A stretch of DNA of 64,000 nt from JAUNBN01 sp036645935 (GCA_036645935.1 JAVXNE010000002.1:62001-126000), one strand, 5' to 3'; shown: positions 8,961-18,159, numbered from the stretch's first letter. The notes: generated by a model from the sequence alone, not told the origin. Numbers and translations are program-made.

Positions 8961-11243
8961 TCATTCAAACTCCACGAACTCGGTAAATATCGGGTTGCGA
9001 TATATATCCGTAAGCTTGTAGCTGACGAGAGAGAGATTGTCCTTTCCGAACATCGAGCCTGTGTCCTCATAGCTGACAACAAGCTTGGACCGCGTCTTCG
9101 GCGGCGCTTCGGAAAATTCGCCATCAAACTTTTCTTTGCCTATAGTTTCAATTTTATCCTTTGTTATCACAATCGGATCACCGAACAGCATTTCGCTGTC
9201 GAAGTTTCCGTCATTGTCATACAATTCGCCGTAAAACTGGAGCGAATCTCCCTCTTTAAGCTGTCTCAACTCACGACCGACTGCGCCTGTCTCCGCCTCA
9301 CTCTCGAGACGGTATCCGGCGACGTAGCCATTCTCGTTTTCATTGCTCCAGTTGAGTATCAGCTGAATTCTCTCTTCACCCAGCGTTGCGGGGACCCATC
9401 CGTAGGCGAACCAGACCGCGTCCTTGTCCTCTTCGCCCTCCACAACAACGTTGTTGCTCTCATTCTCGGCATAGAACGGCACAATCTGCCCCTCAATTGC
9501 GACCCACATCTTGTCATATTCGATCATCAGATCGCCCTGATCATCCTTTTCCCACACCGCGTCCGATCCGAGGTCGATATACCCCTCGTCCTTCCACCGT
9601 TCGAGCACCATCAGCTCGATATTCGTGATGAGCGACCATTCCTTGTCCGTCATGTCGAGCACCCAGCGCCCGTCCCTATCGACGACCTCACGTTCCGTGA
9701 AACTGTTCTCGTCGTAATAATCCGTATAGGAATTCACAACCTCCGGATTATACCAATCTGTGCCTGAATAGTCGTTTGCGGTTGCGGCCTCGCCGCCGAG
9801 CGCCTGTGACACCGATGTCGCCCCCACATAGCGGCTCTGTCCTCCCGCCAAGATCGAGACGAACTGATCAAAAAAGCTCATGTATTCAGGTGTGACTCCG
9901 GTGTTGAGCACATCGGTGCGAACGTGGTCATAGGCGTCGATAACGGTGTACGGAAAATACATCGAGAGACCGCTCGAGCCCCTTACCGAACAGTTGTTAC
10001 GGTATTTCACACAGCTGTTCACAGCGGCGACGACTTCTTCTTTGCCCTCACATTCCGTTCTCATAACAAGATCCACGATATCCACCGAGTCGTGCTGTCC
10101 GTCGTTATAAGAGCGGGCACTCGAACGCGCGCTGGATATCTCGCGGAAGCTTCGCTGCTCGATCTCGAGTTTTGCGGAGTCGATAAATTTGCAGAGCTTG
10201 TCATATGTATATGGTATCTCACGAAGCTCAACAACCGACAGCGTGTTTGAGCTTCCGCTGTCCTCGATAAAACTGTCGACAATCTTTTTGCCAAGCTCAA
10301 TCGTTTCAATCGATGAATTTTCAACAACAGCAGGCATCCATTGATCGTAACGCCACCCGCCGCCCGGCTCAAGCTCCTCTGAAGCGATCAGATAGTCTGC
10401 ATGTTTTTCGAGCATTATTGCATTTTCAATCGTCGCCATAAGGCAGGCGTCGTAACCGACAAAATCGAACTTCACCCCGGCGTCGGTCAGCGCTTCATCT
10501 ATATCGGTGAGCATGAGCGTCTTGTCGGGATAATATTCGTCAACGCCATATCCGGCTACCGTGCCGCCGCCGTGATCCCAAAAAATCATGCCATAACGGT
10601 CGGCGGGATAATTTTTCTCACAGAAGCTCACAAAATCACTGAGAGTTGAGCTTTGGGTCATGCTGGCACTGCCCACATCGTCGACCAGCTCAATGTTTTC
10701 CTCGGTGACGCTCCAGCGCTGCACCGAGTGCGGGTCAATCCCCTCAACGTGCCACTCCTTCGCGCCGCCCGTCTGAACTATCAGATTCACATTGCCGCCT
10801 ATCTCTGAGCTGAACATCTCGGAAAGGTCGCTCGACGCGCATCCGTTGTCCGTCTCAAGGTTGGAACCAATCATGTAGACCATTATCGTAAACTTGTCCT
10901 CACCATTGCCACGCAGCGTGGTGTAGTGCTCCCGCAATCCGTCAATCGAAAGCTCTGTTCCCTCAACGCCGCCCGCGCCCGTTGGGTAGCTGTCATAGTC
11001 TTCATAATCACCTCCTCCAAATATCTTGGAAAACGCCCACAGTGCAATAAGTACTACGAGCGCAATAAACACAATGCGCATAAACCCGGATTTTTTCCTC
11101 TTCTGTCCGGGGCGTGTATAGGCCTGTTGCGGTTCCTGCACCGGGTCTTGATTTGACAGCTGTGCGCCCGATTGCAGCGCGCCGCAGCTGGGGCAATAGA
11201 CCGCATTTTCCGGAATCGTCTGGCCGCATTTGCTACAGTACAT
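8961..11243 (-). CDS. Membrane-tethered clostripain-family (C11) cysteine peptidase with zinc ribbon
   Basis: 760 residues. The N-terminus is a zinc ribbon (CSKC at 3-6, CPSC at 18-21), then a Gln/Pro-rich basic linker and one membrane helix near residues 54-70; the rest would be outside the cell. The C11 domain shows IMVYMIGSNLETDNG, the catalytic His motif FWDHGGG and the catalytic Cys motif GYDACLMA, as in clostripain. About 300 extra C-terminal residues form an unidentified, probably beta-rich region. ATG 11243 follows AAGGAG. Probable role is surface or envelope proteolysis, preferring basic residues by family analogy. The ribbon-helix front end resembles other zinc-ribbon membrane proteins in this window. 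Confidence 0.87.
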   Translation of the reverse strand: MYCSKCGQTIPENAVYCPSCGALQSGAQLSNQDPVQEPQQAYTRPGQKRKKSGFMRIVFIALVVLIALWAFSKIFGGGDYEDYDSYPTGAGGVEGTELSIDGLREHYTTLRGNGEDKFTIMVYMIGSNLETDNGCASSDLSEMFSSEIGGNVNLIVQTGGAKEWHVEGIDPHSVQRWSVTEENIELVDDVGSASMTQSSTLSDFVSFCEKNYPADRYGMIFWDHGGGTVAGYGVDEYYPDKTLMLTDIDEALTDAGVKFDFVGYDACLMATIENAIMLEKHADYLIASEELEPGGGWRYDQWMPAVVENSSIETIELGKKIVDSFIEDSGSSNTLSVVELREIPYTYDKLCKFIDSAKLEIEQRSFREISSARSSARSYNDGQHDSVDIVDLVMRTECEGKEEVVAAVNSCVKYRNNCSVRGSSGLSMYFPYTVIDAYDHVRTDVLNTGVTPEYMSFFDQFVSILAGGQSRYVGATSVSQALGGEAATANDYSGTDWYNPEVVNSYTDYYDENSFTEREVVDRDGRWVLDMTDKEWSLITNIELMVLERWKDEGYIDLGSDAVWEKDDQGDLMIEYDKMWVAIEGQIVPFYAENESNNVVVEGEEDKDAVWFAYGWVPATLGEERIQLILNWSNENENGYVAGYRLESEAETGAVGRELRQLKEGDSLQFYGELYDNDGNFDSEMLFGDPIVITKDKIETIGKEKFDGEFSEAPPKTRSKLVVSYEDTGSMFGKDNLSLVSYKLTDIYRNPIFTEFVEFE

Positions 11244-11310
11244 CTTTTGTCTCCTTTTCGTGGTACAATTGCATTAACACAAGCGGTGCAGTTAACCTCT
11301 ATTTGTATTT

Positions 11311-11339
11311 ATTATACAGCATATCTCTATTTTTTTCAC
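11311..11339 (-). promoter_or_regulatory. Possible promoter of the clostripain-family gene
   Basis: A consensus TATAAT (minus strand, 11316-11311) lies about 70 bp upstream of the start. The -35 region is poor (TGAAAA at 16 bp), so the call rests on the -10 box. Confidence 0.35.
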
Positions 11340-11524
11340 GCTTTTTTGTATTTTAAAGCCGCCACAACCCCTCTCATTTTCGTTTGGGCAAATGGCGGCA
11401 CGTTGAAAACAGTGTGGATTTCTGCTTTAATTCCGACTCCGTCTGCGCAAATCTCTGACATACCGCAAAGAGCTCAGCACAGCAACGCCTGTTTTTGCAA
11501 AGATTTGCAGCACGCCACGCGATC

Positions 11525-12238
11525 CTATTGTGTGAATCTCGCACGGTGTGTGAGGCGGTCGATCTGCCTCGCTACCGGTTTGGACCAACAGATGGTATAT
11601 GCCGCAACCGCACCCGCGACATTGAGCAGCAGATCGTCGATATCGCACGATCCCTTTTGAAACACAAGCTGCAACAGCTCGATCATTGCAACCACGAGCG
11701 ATGTCGTGAAAGCGACAGCGTACCAGTGGCGCTGTTTTTTGAACAAAAGCGGCAGAAAAAATCCCATTGGCGCAAGCGCTGCGAGATTGCCAAGCATGTT
11801 AATCGCAAAATCTCCCACCGTTATCCTGTCGCGTGCGATGTTTCGCAGATAGAGCTTTATCGTCTTAAACGGCACAAGATTGACCGACTCCTTGACCGAT
11901 TGGATGAAAGGATCTCCTGTGAGTATGAAAAAATTCTTCTCGTTGCGCCCGAATCCGTCGTCAAAAAGGGTGAATGTCAACAACAGTAAAATATAAATCA
12001 CAAAAAAAACGAGAAAAGAGCGCCGCATTATAGTTGAGGCGAGCTCACGGGTCACCGTGCGTGAGAGAAATATGCTCGCGGAATATATGCAGGCGCACCC
12101 CGAGCACAGCAGCGCAATGCGCGTTGCCGGCCACATCGTGATTTCTGCGTTGAGTTCAAAACCGAAATAGAGGATAAACGCCAGAGACGCCACGGCGTAC
12201 AGTATATAAGACAGTGTTCTGCTGTGGGGTTTGCTCAT
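11525..12238 (-). CDS. VanZ-like membrane protein
   Basis: 237 residues from the ATG at 12238 with GGAG about 10 nt upstream; the frame is open further upstream but there overlaps the divergent gene. Two membrane helices at the N-terminus, a third near residue 100, then the VanZ-like core with NLVPFKTI, NMLGNLAALAPMG and a terminal QKGSCDIDDLLLNVAG motif. VanZ-type proteins are associated with low-level teicoplanin resistance in enterococci, but most homologues have no known role. It is divergent from the TVP38-type gene. Confidence 0.83.
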   Translation of the reverse strand: MSKPHSRTLSYILYAVASLAFILYFGFELNAEITMWPATRIALLCSGCACIYSASIFLSRTVTRELASTIMRRSFLVFFVIYILLLLTFTLFDDGFGRNEKNFFILTGDPFIQSVKESVNLVPFKTIKLYLRNIARDRITVGDFAINMLGNLAALAPMGFFLPLLFKKQRHWYAVAFTTSLVVAMIELLQLVFQKGSCDIDDLLLNVAGAVAAYTICWSKPVARQIDRLTHRARFTQ

Positions 12239-12473
12239 TAAATTTATGCTCCGATTTTCTCCTTGAGATGAAGACAATGCGGTCATTGTAACATATGGCG
12301 CGCGAAAAAAACAACAGCAGCTGTCGAAGCTCACTTTGTGAGCGCCGCCAAACAGGTACGGTTGACAAGGTGTTGTAGAATATAGAATATACATGTACTC
12401 GGCTGCAAAAAATAAAAGGACCCACCTTTCCGTAAAATCGCCACTGCCCATCCGGGCCATCGGAGGATTACAA

Positions 12474-13244
12474 TTGAAAGACTCCAACAAAAAAGTTCTG
12501 CGTTTTTTTGTCGTCGCGGGCATCGTGCTCGTGCTTCTGCTTGCCATAGTGCTCATACTCAGCCACTTTCTGCCCGAACTGATTCCGGTTTTAAAGCGCG
12601 GCAACGAGACGGAGATCGAGGAGTACATACGCTCCGGCGGCACAATCAATGGCGTTTTGATAACAGTATTTCTCTGCTTTTTTCAGGTTATTTCGGTGTT
12701 TTTTCCCGGAACGCCAATTTGGATTGCGGTGGGTATCGTTTTCGGCTGGTTCAAGGGATATCTCGTGTGCCATCTCTCTTTCGTCGCGGCAAATCTCACG
12801 GTTTTCACTCTCTCTCGAAAGCTTAGCGGCAAGCTCGACGAAATATTTGTGTCCTCTTCCGAGGAAAAGAAAATCAAGTTTTTAACCGATACCGGCAACC
12901 CCGCGTTCATGGTTGTGCTCGGCTGCATGATTCCCATCGTCCCCAACGGATCGGTGCCATATCTTGCGGCCCGAACCGACATTAAGCTAAAAAACTTCTT
13001 TCTCGCAGTGATGTTCGGAAGCTTTCCGCAGATTCTCGCCTACTGTGCAATAGGCAACCGCCTGCTCATGGGCGACTACCTCTTTGCGGGCTTAATCCTC
13101 GGCTCTATACTCGTGAGCGTGATACTGCTCTACATCTTCCGCAATAAGGTTGTGGGATTTGTGGCGAGATTTGTTGAAAAGCTCCGCAGCCGTAAAACAA
13201 CCGGAGACAAAAACGATGTTGACAACGGCGGCAACATGCGCTAA
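12474..13244 (+). CDS. TVP38/TMEM64 (DedA-like, SNARE-associated) membrane protein
   Basis: 256 residues starting at TTG 12474, chosen because GGAGG lies 7 nt upstream; the frame upstream of it has no ribosome site. Five or six membrane segments, with FFPGTPIWIAVGIVFGW, the conserved membrane re-entrant region, and a later GCMIPIVPNGSVPY stretch. The family is linked to membrane lipid handling. Its 3' end carries the promoter for the downstream T-box leader. Confidence 0.85.
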   Translation: MKDSNKKVLRFFVVAGIVLVLLLAIVLILSHFLPELIPVLKRGNETEIEEYIRSGGTINGVLITVFLCFFQVISVFFPGTPIWIAVGIVFGWFKGYLVCHLSFVAANLTVFTLSRKLSGKLDEIFVSSSEEKKIKFLTDTGNPAFMVVLGCMIPIVPNGSVPYLAARTDIKLKNFFLAVMFGSFPQILAYCAIGNRLLMGDYLFAGLILGSILVSVILLYIFRNKVVGFVARFVEKLRSRKTTGDKNDVDNGGNMR

Positions 13245-13247
13245 AAT
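13219..13247 (+). promoter_or_regulatory. Promoter of the T-box/trpXYZ operon
   Basis: TTGACA (13219-13224), exactly 17 bp, TAAAAT (13242-13247). It overlaps the last codons of the TVP38-type gene and lies just upstream of the T-box leader. Confidence 0.7.
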
Positions 13248-13259
13248 ACTCGACAACGA

Positions 13260-13540
13260 CACAAACCTGTGAACGGAAGAAGTAAACGCACGTCCGAACC
13301 TCAAAGAGAGTCGCGGAGAGTGAGATCGCGATGGGAACGGCAGCGTTGAATGGGTCCGCGAGGGCGAGCCGAACAAAAGCGCTAGCTTTTCAGTAGGGGA
13401 GACGGGAACTTCACCCGTTATCATGGAAGAGCATATGTAAAGTATGCGCAGAGTGGGCGCTTTTGCGTCAATAAGGGTGGCACCGCAGGAGTTAAGGCTT
13501 CTGTCCCTGTAAATAATACAGGGATGGGAGCTTTTTTGAT
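13260..13540 (+). promoter_or_regulatory. Tryptophan T-box leader
   Basis: The conserved T-box stretch AAGGGTGGCACCGC is at 13473-13486, followed by the terminator hairpin. The stem I region carries an AGAGAGTCG element and, on its 3' side, GAA followed by TGG at 13351-13353, a Trp specifier. The tRNA-end-binding bulge reads TGGC, which would pair with a GCCA end; bacterial tRNA-Trp usually has G as discriminator base, agreeing with the specifier. Uncharged tRNA-Trp would stabilise the antiterminator and switch on the transporter downstream. Confidence 0.9.
13495..13537 (+). terminator. T-box-controlled terminator
   Basis: CCCTGT (13505-13510) pairs with ACAGGG (13518-13523) and the stem extends outward with G-U pairs, ending in a run of T. 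It is the attenuator switched by the T-box. Confidence 0.85.
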
Positions 13541-13590
13541 TTTTCCTTTTCCCTGTTCACTCACAACCACACAACACAGGAGGAACAGAC

Positions 13591-14601
13591 ATGAAAAAAC
13601 AGTTTATCAAGGTTCTCGCTCTCTCAGCTCTCGCATCGCTCGCGCTCTCCGGCTGCTCTGAAAAAGCCCCAACGACTCCAAACGAACAGGATGATTCTAA
13701 AAAGGTCTACAATGTGGGCGTGATTCAGTACGCAACTCACGCGTCTCTTGACAACTGTTATGAGGGCTTTGTCGCCGGTCTCGCGGAGAAGGGCATCGTT
13801 GAGGGCGACAATCTCATCATCGATTTTCAGAACTCAAACTCCGACACGAGCAACAGCGATTTGCAGGCAAAAAACATGGTTTCCTCAAAGCGTGACATGT
13901 TGGTCGGCATAGCGACGCCATCTGCCATGTCGGCATATGTCGCAACAAAAGACGCAGGAATCCCCATGGTGTTCACCGCGGTTTCAGACCCATTGGTCGC
14001 GGGCATCGTCAGCTCGCTCACAGCGCCGGGCGGCAACTGCACCGGAAGCTCGGATGTGCTCAATTTTGACGAACAGCTCAAACTGATCCGCGCCTTTCTT
14101 CCCGAGGCGAAAACAATAGGCGTGCTTTACACAACGAGCGAACCGAACTCGATCAGCCATCTGGCACGGCTCGAAACGGCGGCAGCCAAACAGGGTTTCA
14201 CTATAGAAGCCGTCGGTGTTACAAGCGCCTCCGAGGTCGCGACTGCGACAGCCGCGATTGTGGCCAAAAAGGTCGACTGTGTCACAAACTTCACCGACAA
14301 CAATGTCGTGGACAATCTTTCAACCGTGCTGCACGCGACCGATGAGGCCGGAATCCCCGTGTTCGGCTCCGAGATAGAACAGGTCAAAAACGGATGTCTT
14401 GCCTCAATGAGCATCGATTACATCGAGCTGGGACGGGTAACCGGAAACATTGCAGCGCAGATTTTGCTGGGAGAGGCTGAAGCGGGCTCAATCCCCATCG
14501 CCACCGAGAGTAGTTGTTTTCCCGTCTACAACTCCGCAGTCGCCGAAAAGCTCGGTCTGAAGCTTCCCGCCGAATACTCCGACATTATGGATGCAGCGTG
14601 A
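13591..14601 (+). CDS. trpX: ABC transporter substrate-binding lipoprotein, tryptophan-type (TrpX)
   Basis: 336 residues with a lipoprotein signal peptide ending LALSGC, so it is anchored outside the membrane. The mature part matches the ABC_sub_bind/DUF534 group (VGVIQYATHASLDN near the start). The Trp-specific T-box just upstream points to tryptophan or a precursor as substrate, as for TrpXYZ of streptococci. AGGAGG lies 7 nt before the ATG. First gene of a three-gene operon. Confidence 0.87.
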   Translation: MKKQFIKVLALSALASLALSGCSEKAPTTPNEQDDSKKVYNVGVIQYATHASLDNCYEGFVAGLAEKGIVEGDNLIIDFQNSNSDTSNSDLQAKNMVSSKRDMLVGIATPSAMSAYVATKDAGIPMVFTAVSDPLVAGIVSSLTAPGGNCTGSSDVLNFDEQLKLIRAFLPEAKTIGVLYTTSEPNSISHLARLETAAAKQGFTIEAVGVTSASEVATATAAIVAKKVDCVTNFTDNNVVDNLSTVLHATDEAGIPVFGSEIEQVKNGCLASMSIDYIELGRVTGNIAAQILLGEAEAGSIPIATESSCFPVYNSAVAEKLGLKLPAEYSDIMDAA

Positions 14602-14655
14602 GCCGCGCAGGCAACGCCACTTTGGCAGTATTAATAAAGTGGAGGATGCAATAAA

Positions 14656-15555
14656 ATGGATGTTCTGTTTGGTCTTATAAAAAACGTCCTTGAAGAGGGT
14701 TTTATCTACGGAATCCTCGCGCTCGGCGTGTATATCACCTATTCAATACTCGATTTCCCTGATCTTTCGGTGGACGGCTCATTCCCTCTCGGAGCGTGCG
14801 TCACCGCAGCGCTGATAGTCGCGGGCTGTAACCCGATCGTCGCCTGTGCCATCGCATTCGCATGCGGTGCAGCGGCCGGATGCCTGACAGGTTTTTTAAA
14901 CGTCGTGCTCAAAATACGAGAGCTGCTCTGCGGCATTCTCGTGATGACGGCGCTGTGGTCGGTAAACCTCGCCATCGCGGGCAACAAATCGGTGCTTCCT
15001 TTCTACAACGCGCCCACCATATTTAACAGCGGGCTTGCAAGTTTGCTTCCCGAGGCCGTTTACAAATACCGCATTGTCATCGTCGCGTTCATCTGCGTCA
15101 TCGCAGTCAAGTTTGCGCTCGATCTTTTCCTGAAAACCAAAGCGGGACTCCTCCTGCGAGCGGCTGGAGACAACACTCAGCTCGTCACGTCGCTCGCACA
15201 AAACGAGGGCTCTGTTAAGATATTGGGGCTTGCGCTCGGCAACGGCTTTGCGGCGCTGTCCGGATCGGTGCTCGCACAGCAGGCCGAGAGCGCCAACATC
15301 GCAAGCGGCACGGGAATGGTCGTGCTCGGACTCGCATCGGTCATCATCGGCGCGACGGTGCTGCGGCGCGCGTCGATGCTGGGCGCAACCACCACGGCGG
15401 TGCTCGGCGCGATACTCTATAAGGCGTGTCTCTCTCTCGCAATGCAGCTGGGGCTTCCGACATCTTTCCTCAAATTGCTAATGGCCATCATTCTTGTGTT
15501 GGCACTGATGAGCGACAAATTGCGTCCGAAAAGGAGGCTTCGCGATGCCCGGTGA
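14656..15555 (+). CDS. trpY: ABC transporter permease, tryptophan-type (TrpY)
   Basis: 299 residues with about eight or nine hydrophobic segments, resembling the BPD_transp_2 (branched-chain/sugar type) permeases that pair with ABC_sub_bind proteins. A GGAGG site precedes the ATG. It sits 54 bp after the binding protein and overlaps the ATPase gene by 11 bp, so the three are translated together. Substrate is inferred from the Trp T-box. Confidence 0.85.
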   Translation: MDVLFGLIKNVLEEGFIYGILALGVYITYSILDFPDLSVDGSFPLGACVTAALIVAGCNPIVACAIAFACGAAAGCLTGFLNVVLKIRELLCGILVMTALWSVNLAIAGNKSVLPFYNAPTIFNSGLASLLPEAVYKYRIVIVAFICVIAVKFALDLFLKTKAGLLLRAAGDNTQLVTSLAQNEGSVKILGLALGNGFAALSGSVLAQQAESANIASGTGMVVLGLASVIIGATVLRRASMLGATTTAVLGAILYKACLSLAMQLGLPTSFLKLLMAIILVLALMSDKLRPKRRLRDAR

Positions 15556-16336
15556 CAACGATTTTCTGACATTCGATTGCATATCTAAGATCTTCAACCG
15601 TGACGGCGTCAACGAGACGAGCGTATTCAACCGTTTCTCTCTCTCGGTCGCGCGCGGCGAATACGTCTCAATAATCGGCAGCAACGGGTCGGGCAAGACC
15701 ACATTGCTGAATCTGCTGTGCGGAAGCACTTCACTCGACGGCGGCTCAATCTCGCTGGACGGTCTCGAGCTCAACCCACTGCGCGAGTTCGAGCGCGCAA
15801 AATATATAGGCCGCGTCTTTCAAGCTCCGGGCAAAGGCGCTTGCGGAACATTAACGGTGCTCGAGAACATGTCGCTCGCCGACAGCAAGAACAAGTTTTT
15901 CGGACTTACCCGCGCGATCGACAAAAAACGTACGGGATATTACAAAGAAAAGCTCGCGCTGCTTCATCTCGGACTTGAAAACCACCTTGACCAGTCGGTC
16001 GGAACGCTCTCGGGCGGGCAGAGACAGGCGCTCGCACTGCTCATGTGCACGATGTCGCCCATCGAGCTGCTGGTGCTCGACGAGCACACCGCTGCGCTCG
16101 ACCCGACCTCAAGCGCAAACATAATGGATCTCACAGATCAGTTTGTCAGCGAGTTGCACGTCACAACACTCATGGTGACACACAATCTGCGGTACGCAGT
16201 TGAGCACGGCGACCGCCTGCTCATGTTGCATCAAGGGCACGCCGTAGTTGACCTGCGCGGCGAGGACAAAACGGCAACAACGGTAAACGATCTGCTGAAG
16301 ATTTTCAATGAAATAAGCATCGAGTGCGGCAACTGA
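15545..16336 (+). CDS. trpZ: ABC transporter ATPase, tryptophan-type (TrpZ)
   Basis: 263 residues with Walker A GSNGSGKTT, the signature LSGGQRQALAL, Walker B LLVLDEH and a following switch His. It powers the TrpY permease. Last gene of the T-box operon, with an intrinsic terminator about 35 bp downstream. Confidence 0.9.
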   Translation: MPGDNDFLTFDCISKIFNRDGVNETSVFNRFSLSVARGEYVSIIGSNGSGKTTLLNLLCGSTSLDGGSISLDGLELNPLREFERAKYIGRVFQAPGKGACGTLTVLENMSLADSKNKFFGLTRAIDKKRTGYYKEKLALLHLGLENHLDQSVGTLSGGQRQALALLMCTMSPIELLVLDEHTAALDPTSSANIMDLTDQFVSELHVTTLMVTHNLRYAVEHGDRLLMLHQGHAVVDLRGEDKTATTVNDLLKIFNEISIECGN

Positions 16337-16371
16337 AAGTTGAATTTAAACTGTGTGCGGAATATAATAAC

Positions 16372-16406
16372 GAGGCTGTCGAATTTTTCGGCAGCCTCTG
16401 ATTTTG
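16372..16406 (+). terminator. Terminator of trpXYZ
   Basis: GAGGCTG (16372-16378) pairs with CAGCCTC (16392-16398), with further inner pairs CGAA/TTCG, followed by a T-rich stretch. Confidence 0.8.
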
Positions 16407-16473
16407 CATTTTCAGTGACAATAACCACTTGCTGCGGCTGTGAGAAAAACGTTTGTCTGCAAAATGAAAAACA

Positions 16474-16503
16474 GTGACACCCCTGCCAAAGGGCCTATAT
16501 AAT
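16474..16503 (+). promoter_or_regulatory. Promoter of the PAP2 gene
   Basis: GTGACA (16474-16479), 18-bp spacer, TATAAT (16498-16503), 37 bp before the chosen start. Confidence 0.6.
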
Positions 16504-16539
16504 ATATATGGTACGCTTTTCCATAAGAAAGGAATTTTT

Positions 16540-17241
16540 ATGCCTATGTGCAAAGATAACTGCGGCGGCACCATAGTGCTCGGGGTTTTCCCGCGATACG
16601 CGATTGTGCCAACGCTCGCGTCAATTGTGACCAGTCTGATTTTCTACGTCACCGCGATGCTGCTACCCGGATTCGTTCCGGCGAGAGACCTCTCGCTCAC
16701 CCTCGACGCGGCAATTCCGGTTATCCCGGAGATGGCCTTTTTTTATGGCCTGTACTTTATTTACCTGTCGGTCAGCTACCCGCTTATGGGTCGCCGTGGC
16801 AAGGAGAACTTCTATCGCCTTATCTCTGCCGATTTTGTCGGGCGGTTCATCTGCCTGCTCTGTTTTCTTTTTTTCCCCGCAACAATGACTCGTCCCGAAA
16901 TTGTTGCCACGGGGATTTGGAACGACATATTGCGCTTTATCTACGCTGTCGACCAGCCAAAAAATCTCTTTCCTTCCATGCATGTCTTCATCTCGTGCAT
17001 ATGCATGATTGGAGTCTGCCCACGCACATCACGCCTGCCCGCGTGGTATCGGGCGCTGTCGGCAGTGCTCGGAGTGCTCATCATTTTCTCAACACTGGCC
17101 GTCAAGCAGCATCTCGTTGCCGATGTCATTGCAGGCATCGCGCTTGCGATATTGCTCGTGCTTATATTCCGACGCGGCAATGCCTATCTTTTATTTGAAA
17201 GATTGTTCACTCGAATAAATAAGCGCCTGGGCTTGGAGTAA
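16540..17241 (+). CDS. PAP2-superfamily membrane phosphatase
   Basis: 233 residues from the ATG at 16540, with AAAGGA 6 nt upstream; the frame extends to 16474 but that part is promoter. Six membrane segments. The PAP2 motifs are PSMH (motif 2) and a later QH followed by DVIAG (motif 3) supplying the catalytic His and Asp; a canonical KxxxxxxRP motif 1 is not obvious, which fits the Aur1/inositolphosphotransferase-like branch. Likely acts on undecaprenyl- or lipid-linked phosphates at the outer membrane face. Confidence 0.82.
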   Translation: MPMCKDNCGGTIVLGVFPRYAIVPTLASIVTSLIFYVTAMLLPGFVPARDLSLTLDAAIPVIPEMAFFYGLYFIYLSVSYPLMGRRGKENFYRLISADFVGRFICLLCFLFFPATMTRPEIVATGIWNDILRFIYAVDQPKNLFPSMHVFISCICMIGVCPRTSRLPAWYRALSAVLGVLIIFSTLAVKQHLVADVIAGIALAILLVLIFRRGNAYLLFERLFTRINKRLGLE

Positions 17242-17277
17242 TTCTCGCATACATCAAAATATCTCCCGTCGCTCTGA

Positions 17278-17445
17278 TTGAAATGCTTCGCTCCATTAAA
17301 AAAACAGCCCGCTCCGTTTTAAAAAACCGGCGCGCCCGCTGTTTGCAATTGACCCAATATTAAAAACCCAACTGCAATATCCCCGTTGAGACCGCTTTCG
17401 TATTACTCTGCTTGAAATGCTTCGCTAAATTTAAAAACAGCCCGC
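17278..17445. repeat. Two diverged direct copies of a terminator-containing segment
   Basis: About 35 bp beginning TTGAAATGCTTCGCT and ending ACAGCCCGC occurs at 17278-17312 and again at 17411-17445. Each copy ends in the left arm of a hairpin with a matching GCTGTTT downstream, so a terminator appears duplicated between the convergent PAP2 and pduL-like genes. Confidence 0.6.
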
Positions 17446-17480
17446 CACTCCCGGAAAAACCGCAGAGTGACGGCTGTTTT
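17434..17480 (-). terminator. Terminator of the pduL-like gene
   Basis: AAAACAGCC (17434-17442) pairs with GGCTGTTTT (17472-17480), plus inner CACTC/GAGTG pairs. T runs occur on both sides, so it may also serve the PAP2 gene. Confidence 0.7.
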
Positions 17481-17528
17481 CAATCTCGGGACTCAAAGCC
17501 CCAATTTCAGGTTTTCTGTAAGCCGTCG

Positions 17529-18101
17529 CTATCTCACAAGCTCAAGCGTTGTGTCCTTGCCGCAACCCGCGGCATTGCTCTCGTCGGTGTCGATGTGCAT
17601 CGCGAGATGATGCTTCTCTCCGACACGACAGACAACATCGTCAAAAGTGAGCGAGCGGCCGTTGGTTGCAATTTTGGCCGATACAATTTCGCCGTCCTTA
17701 ACGCCGAATTTTTCGGCGCTTGCGGTATCAAAATGAATGTGACGCTGCGCGGCCAGAACTCCTTCCTGAATTTCCAGTTCGCCCGCCGGGCCGACAATCT
17801 TGCAACCTGCGCTGCCCTTGATGTCTCCGGACAGTCTGACGGGTGCGCTGACGCCTATCGTGCGCGCGTCCGTGAGAGACAGCTCAACTTGGATGTCAGA
17901 ACGCTCCGGTCCGATTATCCCCACGCCCGCAAGCGAACGCTTGGGGCCAACTATCTCGACGCGCTCCTCACAGATATACTGACCAGGCTGCGACAGGTCT
18001 TTTTTCGGCGTGAGCTTATAGCCCTTGCCAAACAGTGTGTCGATCGCCTCTCTTGTGAGATGGCAGTGACGTGCTGATGTTTCAACTACAATATTATCCA
18101 T
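17529..18101 (-). CDS. pduL: PduL-like phosphate acyltransferase
   Basis: 190 residues from the ATG at 18101. The zinc-binding histidine motifs are visible in order: SARHCHL near the N-terminus, AAQRHIHF in the middle and the terminal HLAMHIDTDESNAAG. PduL converts acyl-CoA and phosphate to acyl-phosphate plus CoA; here it more likely serves acetyl-CoA metabolism, because no microcompartment genes are nearby and no long encapsulation peptide is seen. The open frame upstream to 18221 overlaps the divergent promoter and is not used. Confidence 0.88.
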   Translation of the reverse strand: MDNIVVETSARHCHLTREAIDTLFGKGYKLTPKKDLSQPGQYICEERVEIVGPKRSLAGVGIIGPERSDIQVELSLTDARTIGVSAPVRLSGDIKGSAGCKIVGPAGELEIQEGVLAAQRHIHFDTASAEKFGVKDGEIVSAKIATNGRSLTFDDVVCRVGEKHHLAMHIDTDESNAAGCGKDTTLELVR

Positions 18102-18159
18102 GACTGCACCTACCCTTTCCCTCTTATGATACCGCCAAACGCTCAATTTTTCAAGTTGT

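Noticed and set aside
12362..12388. Promoter for the TVP38-type gene
   Set aside because: TTGACA is perfect, but the best -10 (TAGAAT) is only 15 bp away, so I do not call it.
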